The notes beneath the pieces are model-generated. The model saw only the letters and a list, made by a program, of their open reading frames with translations, was not told where the DNA came from and ran no database searches. From Prorocentrum cordatum (taxonomy: Eukaryota; Sar; Dinophyceae; Prorocentrales; Prorocentraceae): a stretch of 64,000 bases of DNA. Below are positions 1-11,672 of this stretch, one piece after another (position 1 is the first letter of the stretch; the number at the start of each line of letters is the position of its first letter). The DNA is taken from contig CAUYUJ010010380.1 of the NCBI GenBank assembly GCA_963575745.1, forward strand, positions 239,501-303,500. The letters are read 5' to 3'. The position numbers were made by a program, and so were the translations under genes.

Positions 1-34
1 GAACATCTGGGTCGCCCTCTCGCGCCCCAAACGG

Positions 35-68
<34 letters not shown>

Positions 69-1210
69 ATTCGAAGGGGCACGAGGTCCGGTCGGAGCCG
101 CCCCCCCCCCCCCCCCCCAGCGGCATTCGAGAGCAGCCCCCCGGGCGCGGAGACGGCCGAGGTCGCGCTGGGGCGAAGCAGAACGCCTCCGAACTGCCCG
201 CGGCGGGGCAGCAGTCCAGGAGCGCGGGCGACCGTGGGGGCAGCCTCAGGAACCGCTGGAACAGTCCAAGGATTGGTCGCGACAGCGTTTGCGCACCGCG
301 GCCTCCCAGAGCATCCGCCGACGAAGACCGCTCTTGCCCGGCATTCCCCGCTCGACGCCGGGGCGGGGGGCGGGGCGGGGAGGAGGCGCCCGGTCGGTTT
401 CGGGGGGGGCCACCTCCTCCGAGTCGCAGCGGCGGCGCAAGTCGATGCGGCGAGGGTCGCTTGGGCCAGGAACCCGACGCTCGAAGAGCCCTGGGGGCTC
501 CAATAGTTGGCGCTCGAGTCGCCCGATCTCCGCGCGCTACGACGACGACGACCAGCGGGTTCGCGCGTCGAAGCGGCTGCATCGCACTACGACGCCGGCG
601 AGGCCTTCAGCGAGAGAACGACCGCCATGCCCCAACAGGTGGCCGCCATGCAACAGCGGACATGCGTCGAGACATCGGCGCGAGCCCCACGCCGCTCAAC
701 TGGGCCAGGATGCAGAACCCTCGATCGACAGCCTGCCAGAAACATCGCGCGACGATCGCATTGAGAACTTCCGTTCGCTCATCGAACAAGCGGGGGCAGC
801 TGCTCGAGCGGCAGCGAGACGCAAGGGAGATGAACTCGCCGCGAGCTGAGAACATGAAGCAGATAGACACTTTCGGCATGTTCTTGGATCCACATGCAAC
901 GATGATCAGCATGCGTCCGCGGACACGGAGTCATGCAGTTATAATATGACTAGACTCGGACGTTCTTCGTCAGCGGTGGCTAGAGGAGGTCGGCGGGCGC
1001 CACCCCTTGGAGTCAGTGGCTGCCGCTGTCGTTGGGGAAAGAGGGTGTTTAGTCGACTCGGGATTTTGTTTCGACTTGATCGGTCGCGTGGATCTCCGCC
1101 CGCATTGAGAGATGAAGGATTTGCCACTCAGGCAGGGGCGCAATCCTTGCCGCCGCCAATGGACCTGCACACGCAACCAAGAACGCGCACATCAACCTTG
1201 CAAACCACTT
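1..1210. other. Gene-free stretch with homopolymer tracts
   Basis: No recognisable gene. It holds a run of 28 G (39-66) and a run of 18 C (101-118), followed by GC-rich DNA in which every frame is short or low in information. The paired G and C tracts could be replication-slippage products or assembly-sensitive sequence. Confidence 0.6.
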
Positions 1211-1390
1211 ATGGAGTACGAGGTCGACCCCATCATTCTTGAAGATACTCCACCAGTCTCTCTTGGGCGACTCATCAACGCACATGGGCGCAGGTTTTAT
1301 GAGGACAAGAACATTGGCGCCTCCCTCGTCGAGCCCGACGGCCGAGCACGGTCGCTCGAAGTTAGGGATAATAATCCATATCTAATTTGC
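1211..1390 (+). pseudogene. Retropepsin-like fragment of a Ty1/copia-class element
   Basis: About 60 residues in one frame contain IILEDTPPVSLGRLINAHG, then a short loop, EPDGRARSLEVRDNNPYL and a stop further on. A 'P-x-LSLG' step followed some 30 residues later by 'PDG....LEVRNN.P' is the pattern I associate with the C-terminal half of the aspartic-protease region in dinoflagellate Ty1/copia polyproteins. The catalytic Asp half is not visible upstream, and no integrase or reverse transcriptase follows, so this is at best a relic. It suggests that the first 13 kb derive partly from a retroelement, which matters for the hairpin family that starts at 3.9 kb. The call rests on family memory, not on an alignment. 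Confidence 0.35.
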
Positions 1391-1600
1391 CCGGCCGCCT
1401 TGCTCTGGAATCGCACGCCAACGACCCATGGCCAGAGAGCGCAGTCGGACGTCATTGCCCGAGCGATTCTTGGACCGTAGACCTGGGCGTCCAGCGCGGT
1501 CTGGTGGAGTCTCGCTATCCCAGGCCACCCCCGAGGAAGTGGCTCATGCTGCTCCGCCGCGCCCGGCTGGGGAATACCGCAACCAAGGATGTCGATCTGA

Positions 1601-1918
1601 ATGCGACGTTGGTTTGCGGCACCGCCGAACATGCCAGCATATGCGCCTCTTGCGGCGCGGCAGCCCGGCGCCAATGATCGAGCGGACGGCGCCGCGGCGG
1701 GAAGAACCGACGCGGGGGATCATATGGAGGATGCTGCGTCGGCGGGAGCTGGTGCCAGTGATCAGGGCAGCTTTGACACGGATGCCAGCGATGCAGATCT
1801 GGATGTCGGAGGTGCCAAGATGGCACATGCCGCGCGGCTTGCTTTGCGTCAGAAGCGAGGCCGTCTTCTACGAATGAGTCGGGAAGACCAGAGGCGGCTG
1901 CTGTGCCTAGGATCATAG
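1601..1918 (+). other. Unrecognised reading frame, possible polyprotein fragment
   Basis: A 105-codon frame ends in an acidic patch (FDTDASDADLDV) and a basic helix-like segment (ARLALRQKRGRLLRMS). I do not recognise it. Its position after the protease-like fragment would fit a linker of the same retroelement, but the frame may be chance in GC-rich DNA. Confidence 0.2.
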
Positions 1919-2249
1919 CTGAGCATCGCCTGTGCTAGCCGTCTCATCGCGAGACCTGGCCGCCCTGGTGGGAAGGCTTCAAACGCGTCGACTGGCGCGG
2001 TTTCTTTGATCTGTTCGGGCGGGGTAGTGGCGTGCAGGATTTATGGGGCCGCGTGCTGCGCGCGTTTGCGCGCGCGCGTCACCCGAGTCGCTCTTGTCTT
2101 GAAGCAGGGGGCCTGGGGATTGTCTGGGCCTTCGGCGACGATGCTGAAGCTCCGTTTGTCGTTGAGTCCGTCATCGTCGATTCGGCACTGTGGTGCAACG
2201 CAGGCATGAGAGATTATTTAATCGCTTCGCTCATGCCGCCGGCCCTGGA

Positions 2250-2360
2250 GCCCTCTTTAGGGCCTCTTGGGGGCCTCTTGGGGACCTCTTGGGAGTCTCT
2301 TGGGGCTCCTTGGCGGCGTTTTGGAGGCCCCCAGGGCCTCTTAGGGGGCTCTTGGGGGTA
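2250..2360 (+). repeat. CCTCTTGGGG-type tandem repeat (isolated block)
   Basis: About nine imperfect copies of a 10-13 base unit with core CCTCTTGGG. The same unit forms the body of the TIR-bearing dispersed repeats at 22.1-22.9 kb and 41.5-43.3 kb, and a more diverged block lies at 15.36-15.59 kb. No TIR is seen here, so this is a fragment of that family. Confidence 0.7.
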
Positions 2361-3919
2361 GTCGATTGCGGCTCCCCCCTCGGAGGCCACGATCCTCGTG
2401 AGGGGTGTCGAAAAATACCCTCCCCTGGAGTGGTCTGGGGGCTTCTCCCGGGCTTCTCTCGGGACCTTGCCGGGGTACTTTTCGTCCGGGGGGCCCCAGG
2501 GGCCGCTCCGCGCGCGCGAACTAGAAATATTGTTAACAAGTTACCGGAGATCTTAGCACGCCTCTGGCCCGCTGGGCCGGCGAATTTCGGAGGGGCCACC
2601 CTCAGAGGTGCCACAGGGCATGGATATTACGGAGGAAAGCGACTCTGGACCAGGCGACCCGTGGCCCGCTGGTGAACTTGCGATGGGTGTTGGTTATGAT
2701 GATGACGACGTTCAGCCACGACCCGCGGTCGATGCTATCAGAAAAGTAATGGCCGTTGCCAGCGCGAGGGGTGGACCTCCTCCTGCCGCGGCAGGGAAAC
2801 CTGTCGCTGCGGCAGAAGGGATCGCGCCCAGGAAACTTGGTGCAGACGCGATGCATAAGCCCACCGACGTAAATCGCGCGGGGGGCAACACCCGACCGCT
2901 AACGCAAGGCGGCATCAAGGCCGACGGCACGTGACCAGACTAGCAGAGCACAGCCCTCGTCGCCCATGTTCTGACGCATGAACCAAAGCACCGCGATTGC
3001 CCGACGCGCCCACGCGCCGAGGCACAGGCTCGGCAACTTCGGCGATCTGTCTCACGAGATGGGAGAACACGGTGCCGGAGCGCGCGCTGGACACGGTGAC
3101 CCGAAGGAGTTTGGTGATATGTTCACCGAGGATCATATCATGTTGAGAAGAGAGCATGATTTGTTGCGGCATGGGGTCTTGCAAGTCTAATTGTCCTTGC
3201 TCGGGAAACTAACTATGTTGCGTGCGTTCCCGCACCGCATAGGAATTTGGACGAGACGCCGCGCGGCTTGCAGACATTGATTGGCCCCAATAACGACGCA
3301 GAGCCATCTACTCTAACAGCTCGGCGGAGTTCGACAGGGAACGTTTGATGATGTAGAAACGCCAGGACACTGCGAGTCCGCGCCGCCCCAAAAGCAATGG
3401 CGTTGTTGAGCGGGCCGCTCGACGCGTCGTCGAAGGCATCAAAGCCGCGCGAATGCAGAGCGGTCTTTCTCATGCCTGGCGGCGGCGGGCCCGCTCGCGC
3501 GCCGCCCCCCCAAAGGCGATCTCCCCCGAGGGCGCCGATCCCACTGCCTTTGAGAATCGGCGTGGTGAGCCTTGCAAGGGACATCGTTTGCTTGTCGGTT
3601 GCAGCCCCCGGCATCGGTCGCTGAAAAGCGCGCGCCAAGGCGACCGCGAAAAGTTCGGTGACCAGACTAGGCGCAGGTTGCGTTTGGGCCACCGCTTCAG
3701 CAGCGGGCGACGACGCCCCAGGACTTCTTGTCTTTAACTCTGGGTCCTGCGCCAACGCCGGGGGCGGCAAGCATTGTTCTATCCTTCGCGTGAGAGATGT
3801 CATTCCTGACCTCTCAGTTCGATGGCCTGTCGTCAATGGGGGGCTCGGTGACTCTGGTCACAGGTGGCGAGCATGCCGGCGTTGCGCAACAGCATGGCGC
3901 CCCCTTTGGCGACGACGTC
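2361..3919. other. No recognisable gene
   Basis: A 108-codon open frame at 2608-2934 (+) contains the acidic string GVGYDDDDVQPRP and Ala/Pro-rich sequence. I recognise no domain in it. The rest of the stretch shows no gene or repeat. Confidence 0.4.
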
Positions 3920-3939
3920 GCGCCGGCGAAAGCCGGCGC
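3920..3939 (+). repeat. GNRA-loop hairpin, long-stem family (perfect copy)
   Basis: GCGCCGGC, loop GAAA (3928-3931), GCCGGCGC: eight Watson-Crick pairs, extendable by one more pair at 3919/3940. In the overlapping frame it reads APAKAGA, a variant of the ASAKADA peptide coded by the downstream copies. Confidence 0.85.
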
Positions 3940-3940
3940 G

Positions 3941-6900
3941 GACCCCGAGCTGGAACCCTTGCGGCCGCGGGGGCCACTTGCTGATGTCTCGGTTCCTGTC
4001 GAGTGGGAAGTTCGAGGCAATGCGCCTGCAAGACTCATCTACCAACCGAGAAAACATAGTGTCACCCCCAGGTGTGGATGGCCCTCCTGTTCCTGTTGAG
4101 GATGCCGAATGTGGGCGACATGCGCGAACTCTTTCTAGGTCCAGAGGGGGGAGTTTCATTCTGGGCACCTGGGATTGGGTCTCAGATAATGATGCCCGCG
4201 AGTTGTCTGAGTCCGGGGCGGGCGAAGTCCCATTCCCGATTCTGGACGAGACGCTCGGGGCAGTTCGCGCCCAGACAACCGCGCGACCAGCGAATGTCCA
4301 TAGCGCTATTTGGAGTACTTTCGCCAAGGTGCAACGACGAGGTGTCCAGATGTGCTTGGCATATATCCTTAGAGTTGGGGGTCAGCGACGGTCAGGCACC
4401 CCGCGTTGCTGACGCGCCATGACACTGCGCCTATATGCCATCGCTTCAGTGGAGACGGAGGCCCACGGTGGAAGCACGTCGAACGAAATGTCTTTGCCGG
4501 CGCCAATGCTGGTCAAGTCCTATTGGACCAGGACGTTGCGGGCATTGATAAAGCGGGCATCACGTTCGCTACGAAACCTGGTGGACCGCGAGAAGTGACC
4601 CCAAATCATGATGGCCCAGATGCGGTTTTCGTGACGGCATAAGCTGATGCTTCGACTGCGTCGTTGACGCCTGATGCAGTTGCTCCGGAGAATATGATGC
4701 TTGTGTAAGCGTAGCTTGTCCAGCCAATTCCCGGGCTGGGCCCGGCCCGGTGGCGCCGGCCGTTCCATTATGCATTGCCCTCTGCGCCTTGTCACCGACG
4801 CGCAGGTGCACGAAACCGCTCGCGCTGCACCAGCCACGCCGTCTGCGTCGCCCTCGGCCGCTGCATCGGGACGGGGACATCGCGAGCACTTCTCTGATGG
4901 CGCGAGAGTATCTGTGGATGCCCAACACGCGTGCGTCGCTAGATCATTAATTGGCCCACAGGGAGGTCAACGTCGCAACCGTCGCCGGCAAGTCTCTTCA
5001 CAAAGAACGGTCAAGCGTACCTCCCCGAAGCGATGGTGCTTCAGCTCTGTCCGCGAGTTTGATGGCGTCGCGCGCGAGGCACGATCCGCCGGCAAACGCG
5101 CGAACGCGGACTGATTGTTTGACCTCGCCGTTGATAGGCATCCCGAGCTGGCGAACTTAGGAGGCAAGTTCAAGTTCCAGGGGCGCGTTGCGCTCCAGGG
5201 AAACCGTCATGGGCGAGATTTGTTATCGGCCCTCTTTGTCGAGGCAGCTAGTTCCGCCTCGCACAAAGAACGCAGCGGGCTTCGTGATGCGGAGGCTTGT
5301 CTTCCCGGCAACGGTGGGCAATGGTCCGACGACGTCGGCGCCTACATTCAGGCCTTCCTGCATGGAGACGGCAGGATCGACGGCGTCGACGCGTGGATCG
5401 AGCCCCCGAGGGAGCCGCGGTCGGAGATCTGAGTCAAGGAACAATTTCGCCGCCACGTAGTGCAGTTGAGACTTGCATTTGACCCTCTGTCGGGTGCATT
5501 CTGGGCACGCCACTGCCAGACAGCGCCTTTCACTGCTGGCTGGTAGCTTTCCGAGGGGCGGGGGCCCACCTATCGCTTTGAAAAGCTAGGACTTATCCTG
5601 CACATCTACCTTGACGGCTTTCAACCGGCAGGCAAGTCATTCAGCCTTCAGAAAGGATGGGGCGACATTAACGGGTGATGTTATTCGTCTCGACCCTCCT
5701 CAGTCACCACTCGGACATCCCCTTTGGGGGGTGTCAGGATGCCAAGGTATCGCGGGCGACCCATTTCGAGAAACTAGCACGCATTCAATTGGCCATGAAC
5801 TCCCGGGAGGAATGCGACTCCTGGCGCGGTGGGGCGGTGGGCGGGCTTGCGCAGTGGAAAGCTGGCGCGCTTCCGTCCGCCGCGACTAAAGGCGACGAGA
5901 TTTCACCAAAGACGCCCCGCGGCGAACGCGGGAGGGCAAGCTTGCCCCCCCTTGCAGGTCTTCGCCACAATATGTTGGCCTTGGCCAGGCAGCGCGTGAA
6001 CCGATGTTTGGAATGTGACAACGTAGCAGTCGCAGCCCTTCTCGAGGGACCGACTGCGCCTGGGCCTGCTGACGACAGCTCTAAGGCAGAAGATTCCGAA
6101 ACGGAAGGGGCAGTGGCCGCGTCCGCCGCGAGTGCGCAGATGAAGATGTTTTGCCTCGTGCGGCGCCCTCGATTCGACATCCCCCGCCCCCTGTGCATGC
6201 CAGCGAGACAGGTGCCTAAATGGAACGAAGCGCGCGACCGACGGTTGCAACGACCCGCGTCCGACCCCCACGGACATCACAGTTTGGGGGGCCTTAGTGT
6301 AAATAGTCCTCGAGATCTAAGCGTTGAACAGTACGCTGACGCATTGTTGACTGGTTGCTTGCTGAGAAGCCTGTCAACGACGGGCGGGCGCGAAGCCTTT
6401 ATCGGACCAAGGTTTTTCCTTCCGACCAACTAAATTTGCGCGCAGCAACCGGTGGTCGCGCATTCTTCGACAGATCGGAATCGCGACACGGGACACTTGC
6501 CCACGGGTCAGCCCCCTGCCTGCGTTGTGCCTTTGGGGCGACGTTCGTGAGACGTCGTTCCCCACGGCTGGACTGGCGCCTAGCATCCCCAGAGACATGA
6601 AAGTTGCGCGGGCGAAAGCCAGCGCGGGGGCAACAACAGCGATTTCCCTCTCAGGTCAGCCGTTGCGCACGCCAGCATTGGTCACCGAGAAGTAGGTGCT
6701 TTTTCTGGTAGGCATGGGGGCCAGGCTCATCATTGGCGAAGATAACGCAGCGGTGATGAAGTTCCCCCTCAAGGGGGGGGGGGGGGGGCGAGCGCCTCAA
6801 GGCACTGCCACGCGCCCATCGCATTTATTTTGATTCGTTGGTCGAGGTCATTGTGTCCGAGCCGGGTAACATACGACCATGCGAAGCGACGGCGCAGCGC

Positions 6901-7536
6901 GGGGACATGATGACAAAACACTTCGCCGAGCCTGATCTGCGGGAAGCTCTATCGCGCCCTTGCAAGATGCGCAAAAGGAGCATCCCAGCCCCTCCTCGCG
7001 ACTCAAACTGGGGGCCAGGCAAAGGCACCGTCAAATCGGACAAACATTTAGAACGCAGGCGGGGCAGCCGACGAAGCTGCCCGGCGGAGATGGGCCCCCC
7101 AACGCCAAAGGGCGGCGCTGCAGTGACATATCCGATGCCAGGCAACCGACCCCCCCCCCCCTCCCCCTCACATCCACAGACGCACCGCAGAATCGCTGTG
7201 CCGCAACCCAAGTGCGGACATCTATGTGGCGCCGCGCTGCCTCGTCAGTGATACAGCTCATCATCCACCCGCCCCTCCTCCTCCTGTCACGGGCCGCCCC
7301 TGGCGCCCCGCCGCGGCCCGCGCCGCGAGCGCGCCTGCCCAACCTTGACCCGTCTCCCGCGGCCGCCTCTCTCCAACCGCCCTCTCCGCTGGCATCCGGG
7401 GCAATGTGCGCGCGGATGACAACCAAAAAAAAACCCGCGCGCGTAGTGCGCCCGCGCCCGCCACCATCCGTTCTCCGAGCTCAAAGGCGGCCGCCGAACC
7501 CGGGGGGTCTCGCGCGAGGGCGCGGCGCCGGGAGGG
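3941..7536. other. No recognisable gene; one degenerate hairpin copy
   Basis: Frames of up to 250 codons occur here but show no domain and look like GC-driven openness. The one structured item I see is a long-stem hairpin at 6607-6626 (loop GAAA, one G-A mismatch) outside any convincing frame. A run of G lies at about 6772-6787. Confidence 0.5.
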
Positions 7537-8019
7537 GTGGCCAACAGGCAGCGGGCAAAGATGGAGCCTGGAACATTCGAAGTGGCGGCCCGAGAAAGAG
7601 CGAAAGACACGGGTAATCTCGCGGCGGCGAGAGCTGCTGCAAACAACGTCCGGGACATTATCGCGGCGGCGGAAGCCGCTGCAACCGTTGCCGGGGACGC
7701 GCGCGCGGCAGTCGCAGCGCCGACGGGGCGCCGCGCAGCCGATGGGCGCAGCCTCCACGGCCTCACCATCCTTGACTGGGAAAATTTGACAGAGCAATTA
7801 TTCCAAATAGTCACCGGAAGCGCGCGAGTGGCGGGCTGCCCGCGACCTCCCATCGCGCCCCCCCCCCCCCCGCTGAGGAGGCGATCGCTCGCGAGCGCCA
7901 ACTGGAGGAGGAGCGGGCCGATAGGGGAGAGATTGAGCAGCGGCCCTGAACATGCCCACGTGGAACTCGTGGGCCCACCGCGTTTGGCGGAAGCTGAGAT
8001 ACCTCGCAGGACTCGTTGA
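7537..8019 (+). other. Unrecognised reading frame carrying two hairpins
   Basis: This 160-codon frame opens with MANRQRAKMEPGTFEVAARE and contains AAARAAA and AAAEAAA, coded by the hairpins at 7621 and 7663. The first two thirds look helical and Ala/Arg-rich; the end becomes Pro-rich and probably leaves real coding sequence. I recognise no domain. It may be a surviving piece of a Gag-like or linker region of the decayed element that hosts the long-stem hairpins, or an exon of an unknown gene. Confidence 0.3.
7621..7682 (+). repeat. Two long-stem GNRA hairpins, 42 nt apart
   Basis: 7621-7640: GCGGCGGC, loop GAGA, GCTGCTGC, all eight positions pairable using G-U. 7663-7682: GCGGCGGC, loop GGAA, GCCGCTGC, all eight pairable. 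Start-to-start spacing is 42, a multiple of three. GGAA and GAGA are different members of the GNRA class, which argues for constraint on loop type rather than on loop sequence. Confidence 0.8.
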
Positions 8020-8131
8020 TGCACGCAAGGTCATCGAGCCGCAACTGCCAGTCGAACGACTTCTTGCTTCCGTATGAGCCAAGAGCGTGGATACCCCAAT
8101 GCCATGTCGCTGACAAATCAATACCCGTGAC

Positions 8132-8395
8132 ATGACACTCTTGGCATCACCGAGCCACCATATCTTAAGTGGATCAAGCTTGGTCGAGGACGAGCAGTAC
8201 AAACCGCCTGGCGACATCAACGTGATTCTGCACAACAATCAGGAGTCATTTGCGTCGGCGAAGGCTGATGCTGCTGTGTCGGCGAGAGCTTATACTGCTG
8301 CGCTGACGAGCTGGCCAACAACGATATGTTTGCCCCCCCCCCCACCACCACCACTTCGGAGCCTTCGCGTGGCCCAGAGGATTTGGGAAGGCTAG
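8132..8395 (+). other. Unrecognised reading frame with ASAKADA repeat
   Basis: An 87-codon frame includes VEDEQYKPPGDINVILHN and then FASAKADAAVSARAYTAA, coded across two hairpins. The end is Pro-rich over a C tract. No domain is recognised; it is probably a fragment of the same coding region as the neighbouring ASAKADA frames. Confidence 0.3.
8252..8295 (+). repeat. Two long-stem hairpins, 24 nt apart
   Basis: 8252-8271: GCGTCGGC, loop GAAG, GCTGATGC; all eight positions pair if G-U is allowed, and the loop has lost its final A. 8276-8295: GTGTCGGC, loop GAGA, GCTTATAC; one mismatch. The outer change GC to GT on the left arm is matched by AC on the right arm of the second copy, a compensated substitution. 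Confidence 0.75.
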
Positions 8396-8909
8396 ATGAC
8401 GGGCATAGCAGAGGTCTTGCGGGTGGCGAGCGGGGTCTTACAAAGGGTCAGCAGCCTCTCGGAGAGCCAATCGTAGCAGGCCCAAGCGACGCCTTGACCT
8501 GGCGCATTCGGTCGGAATCGCTCGACGCTGCCATGCTACGCGCGCTGGACTTTCTTGTGCAAAGTCCTGGCGCCCACTCTGAACACACCTCGGTGCGATG
8601 AGATCATGGAGGCGCCCGGCAACGAATGGCTCTCTCAGGCTGGGCCACAAACCGACCGCAAAATGGCAACCATGGCGCATCTTGCCATGTCGGTGGTGGT
8701 CAAGATGGCCGCGCCCAAGACCGCCCAGACCACTGCCGGGTTTCTATGGGGCCGGCGCTGCCGCAGTCGCAGATGCACACGGGGGTGGTGAAGGAGAAAA
8801 CAAAGAGCATCAAAGCCAAATAACATTTTTGTCTGGGTGCGGCTTCAGCACCAGCGCCAGGCAAATACATGATGACCCAGTCTCGTTTAGTGTCCAGTGA
8901 ACTCTTCTT

Positions 8910-9395
8910 TTGATAATATTGCCAGTCAGGCCTGACCTGGACTGGGGCCGCGGAGAGGCACGGTATCGATGTCCTCCCCCCGCCAGTCAGGAGCAGCTGA
9001 ATCAGGCAAAGAAGATTCCTCAGCTGCACTTCCACAGCGAGGCTTTGCCCCCTCTGGCTGAGATGACGGAAGCCGAGCAAGAGGCGGAAAATCTCATTGC
9101 GTCGGCGAGAGTTGATGCTTCCTTTGCGTTGGCGAAAGCCGATGCTCCTGTTGTGGCGGCGAGAGCCGCTGCCATGGGGCTTAAAGAGCGTCCTGGGCCT
9201 ACTCCTAACGTGGCGTCGGAAATTGCGCCACCACCATTCAAAGCAAGGCCGCCTACTCCATGGGACAGCAGCGCAACGGCCACCACGGCTGGGGGGCTCG
9301 CGGCGGCGAAGGCTGACGCAGGCCGCGCGCCGCCCCCGCCGCGCGAGCCTCGGCCGCGCGGGCTGCGAGAGATGGCAGCTGCAAGCCACAACTAG
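8910..9395 (+). other. Unrecognised reading frame with four ASAKADA-type units
   Basis: This 161-codon frame is the best-preserved of the ASAKADA frames. After ASQEQLNQAKKIPQLHFHS and an acidic helix (EMTEAEQEAENL) come IASARVDA, FALAKADA, VVAARAAA and, after a Pro-rich stretch, LAAAKADA. Each unit is coded by one hairpin. No catalytic domain is recognisable. It could be a disordered linker of a retroelement polyprotein, with the hairpins imposing the peptide rather than the reverse. Confidence 0.35.
9099..9319 (+). repeat. Four long-stem GNRA hairpins
   Basis: 9099-9118: GCGTCGGC/GAGA/GTTGATGC. 9126-9145: GCGTTGGC/GAAA/GCCGATGC. 9153-9172: GTGGCGGC/GAGA/GCCGCTGC. The three are exactly 27 nt apart and each can form eight pairs with G-U allowed, although their arms differ at several positions. 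9300-9319: GCGGCGGC/GAAG/GCTGACGC has one mismatch and a non-GNRA loop. Confidence 0.8.
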
Positions 9396-9844
9396 TGCAG
9401 TTGCGCCGTCCTGAGGTGGCGTGGACCGCAGTGCGAGCCCGATTCAAGGATGCCACGCAGGAGCTGGCCGAGCTTCTACCGACGGTTCAGTGCTATTCAG
9501 TCTGCATCCGGTCGAAGACTTATTTCGACCCTCTGCTTGAGCGTAGAGGCACATGCCTCTCGCTCACTAAGTGGATGCGCCATGCGCATCTACACCAGGG
9601 AGGAGGAGATATTGTCGCCGAGCTGTGCAAGTACTATAGCGGAGACTCGGCCGGGCGGCAGGGGGAGATACACGATTCGACAGAATTGCCTAGTGATCCC
9701 AAGGCGTGGCCGATGAACACTTCAGAGTGGATCAAGTGGACCATTGGAATCGCGAGTTTCACCGCATCGGCCGCTAGGGCACGCCTCGGGGCACTTTCAA
9801 ACGACATGCATGTTTCCGTGCCGGGGCCTCGGCGACCTCGATGA
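9395..9844 (+). other. Unrecognised 149-codon reading frame
   Basis: The frame overlaps the end of the preceding one by a base or so and contains VAWTAVRARFKDATQELAEL, a Cys-containing stretch, and SEWIKWTIGIASFTASAAR. Its composition is closer to a folded protein than its neighbours, with Trp, Tyr and Ile well represented. I cannot assign a family. Confidence 0.3.
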
Positions 9845-10391
9845 CGAATGTCGAGAATGGGGACAGAACTGCCGGCCCAGGATTTTGCGGCGGCTAGAGC
9901 CGAAGCTACCCCCATCAATTTGGTCTACTCTATCTACGTGCCAATGGTCAAGTGCATCGGATTTCGATGCGTAGGTGGACAATCGGGGGGTGCGCTGGAC
10001 GTGAGCTCATCCCCAGCCAAGGGCTGGAAGCGCGCCAACTTTCACTGGCGCCCCTGGTCCGGCATGGAACGAAAAAGGAATGCCCTGCAATCTTTCTGCA
10101 AAGAGTGCCCATCCCTGGCGGGACCATTAGGAAGCGAGAAATGGCTTCCCATTCAGGAAACCTGCCACATGACTTTCACAGGCCACTCGCTTGTGCAAAT
10201 GTCCCACGCGCGCGGTCGCCGCCGATATGGGCGCGCGTGGACTTCCACAAGGCCAGCTTGCTAGGTCATGACATCTGGATTGGACATCTGGGGGCCGTTT
10301 CGAAGGCGAGGACAACCCCGCCACCGCGCTTCCTGCGCGCGACAAGGGGCGTCGGGCATTTTCGCCCCGATTTGGCCACTTTGCATACGGA

Positions 10392-10778
10392 TTGGTTTGG
10401 ATTCCTGTTCCCGAGGGCCCTTGGACTCAGAAGGGGACAGACATCCACGCCAAACTGAAACCAGCTCCACCAGCTTGCTCCAATGCTGCGCCGTCGATGG
10501 CCGGCGCACCCTCCTCTGCCTCGCTGGACGCTGGCGCGCCCGAGCCAGCGCTTGCGTCGGCGAAGGCTTATGCGCCGAGCACTTCGGCGTCGGCGAAAGC
10601 CGACGCGTCCAGGGCGCCGCTGTTAGCTCGCGCAGAGGAAGACGCCGGCTCTGATATTGCGGACCGCCGCGGTACTGGCGAGGCTCCTGAATTCGAGGGG
10701 GCGGAGGTGGCTGGCGGCGAAGCCGCCTACGTGGCTGCTCGTCAGACGGCCGCCGAACTGTCAATGCGGTTCGGGTGA
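10392..10778 (+). other. Unrecognised reading frame with ASAKAYA/ASAKADA units
   Basis: A 128-codon frame opening MVWIPVPEGPWTQKGTDIHA, then Ala/Pro-rich sequence with LASAKAYAP and SASAKADAS coded by the hairpins at 10554 and 10587, and ending in an acidic and Ala-rich tail. No domain is recognised. Confidence 0.3.
10554..10606 (+). repeat. Two long-stem GNRA hairpins, 33 nt apart
   Basis: 10554-10573: GCGTCGGC/GAAG/GCTTATGC, one mismatch. 10587-10606: GCGTCGGC/GAAA/GCCGACGC, eight perfect Watson-Crick pairs and a canonical GAAA loop; this and 3920 are the cleanest copies of the family. Confidence 0.85.
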
Positions 10779-11625
10779 TTATGAAGCCGCCAGGTAAGGG
10801 CGCAGTCGCATTGCCCGCGGCGCCGGTCTATCGACACTTGGATTTGGGCGCCCAAGCAAGGGGCCGCCGCGCGCGCCGAGAAGCGCCCCGCGCGTAGACC
10901 CAGGTGGAGTGACTCAGATCAACCCGATGTAATGTTGGGCGCCTCGGGCTCCACGCGCGTCTCAGCATTCCAGGCAACGAAGGCCATGATAGTTTGCAAC
11001 CCGCATCTTAGCGACTTCAATCTCTAGTGAGCACTGCTGCATTATTGGAATGCCTGGGGTCCATCAGCAGTTGCGCCGCCTTGCACATCGCGGCCTCAGG
11101 ACCCGCGCGCGAAGGCGGACTGGCAGGGGGGCGGACATCATGAGATCGCACGCTGCCATGGGCAATTATTTATTCGAGATGATGGGCTACGCCTACCAGA
11201 AATGAATTGCGCGAAATACTTGCGCAGCCGTCGGTGAAGGACCCGCCAGATGGGAGAGAGGGTTTTCACCACCACCGCAGCCCCCTGACGTCGGCGAGGC
11301 GTCGAAGCTCGCCCCTGAAAACCCGAAGACCAAGGCGTAGAGAAGGGTGTATTCCAGTCTGCCGGGTCGGGGACGCGCGTCGAACCAACCAACCCTATGT
11401 CTGCTGATCAAGAGGACAAGTCTAGATCGATTAGTTTGGCCACCCAGCTTGTCGATCAGCTAGGGCCCGCGCATGAGGAACAGGGTGGGGCCCCTGCGCC
11501 TACAGTCGGGTACGTCTACCCGACTGGCCCAGCGCGAGCGGCCATTAATATTGATCTTTCGTGAAATGATGCATATCAGTGCACCGCATGCAATCTATGA
11601 TGCATTCTCCTACGACGGGGGTTTT
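10779..11625. other. No recognisable gene
   Basis: GC-rich sequence with only short frames. No repeat or RNA gene seen. Confidence 0.5.
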
Positions 11626-11672
11626 GCGTCGGCGCATGCTGTCTCGACCGCTGCGCCGGCGAATGCCGATGC
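11626..11672 (+). repeat. Two degenerate long-stem hairpins, 27 nt apart
   Basis: 11626-11645 keeps the left arm GCGTCGGC but its right arm has decayed (GCTGTCTC). 11653-11672: GCGCCGGC/GAAT/GCCGATGC pairs with one mismatch. The 27-nt spacing equals that of the copies at 9.1 kb and 12.7 kb. Confidence 0.55.
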
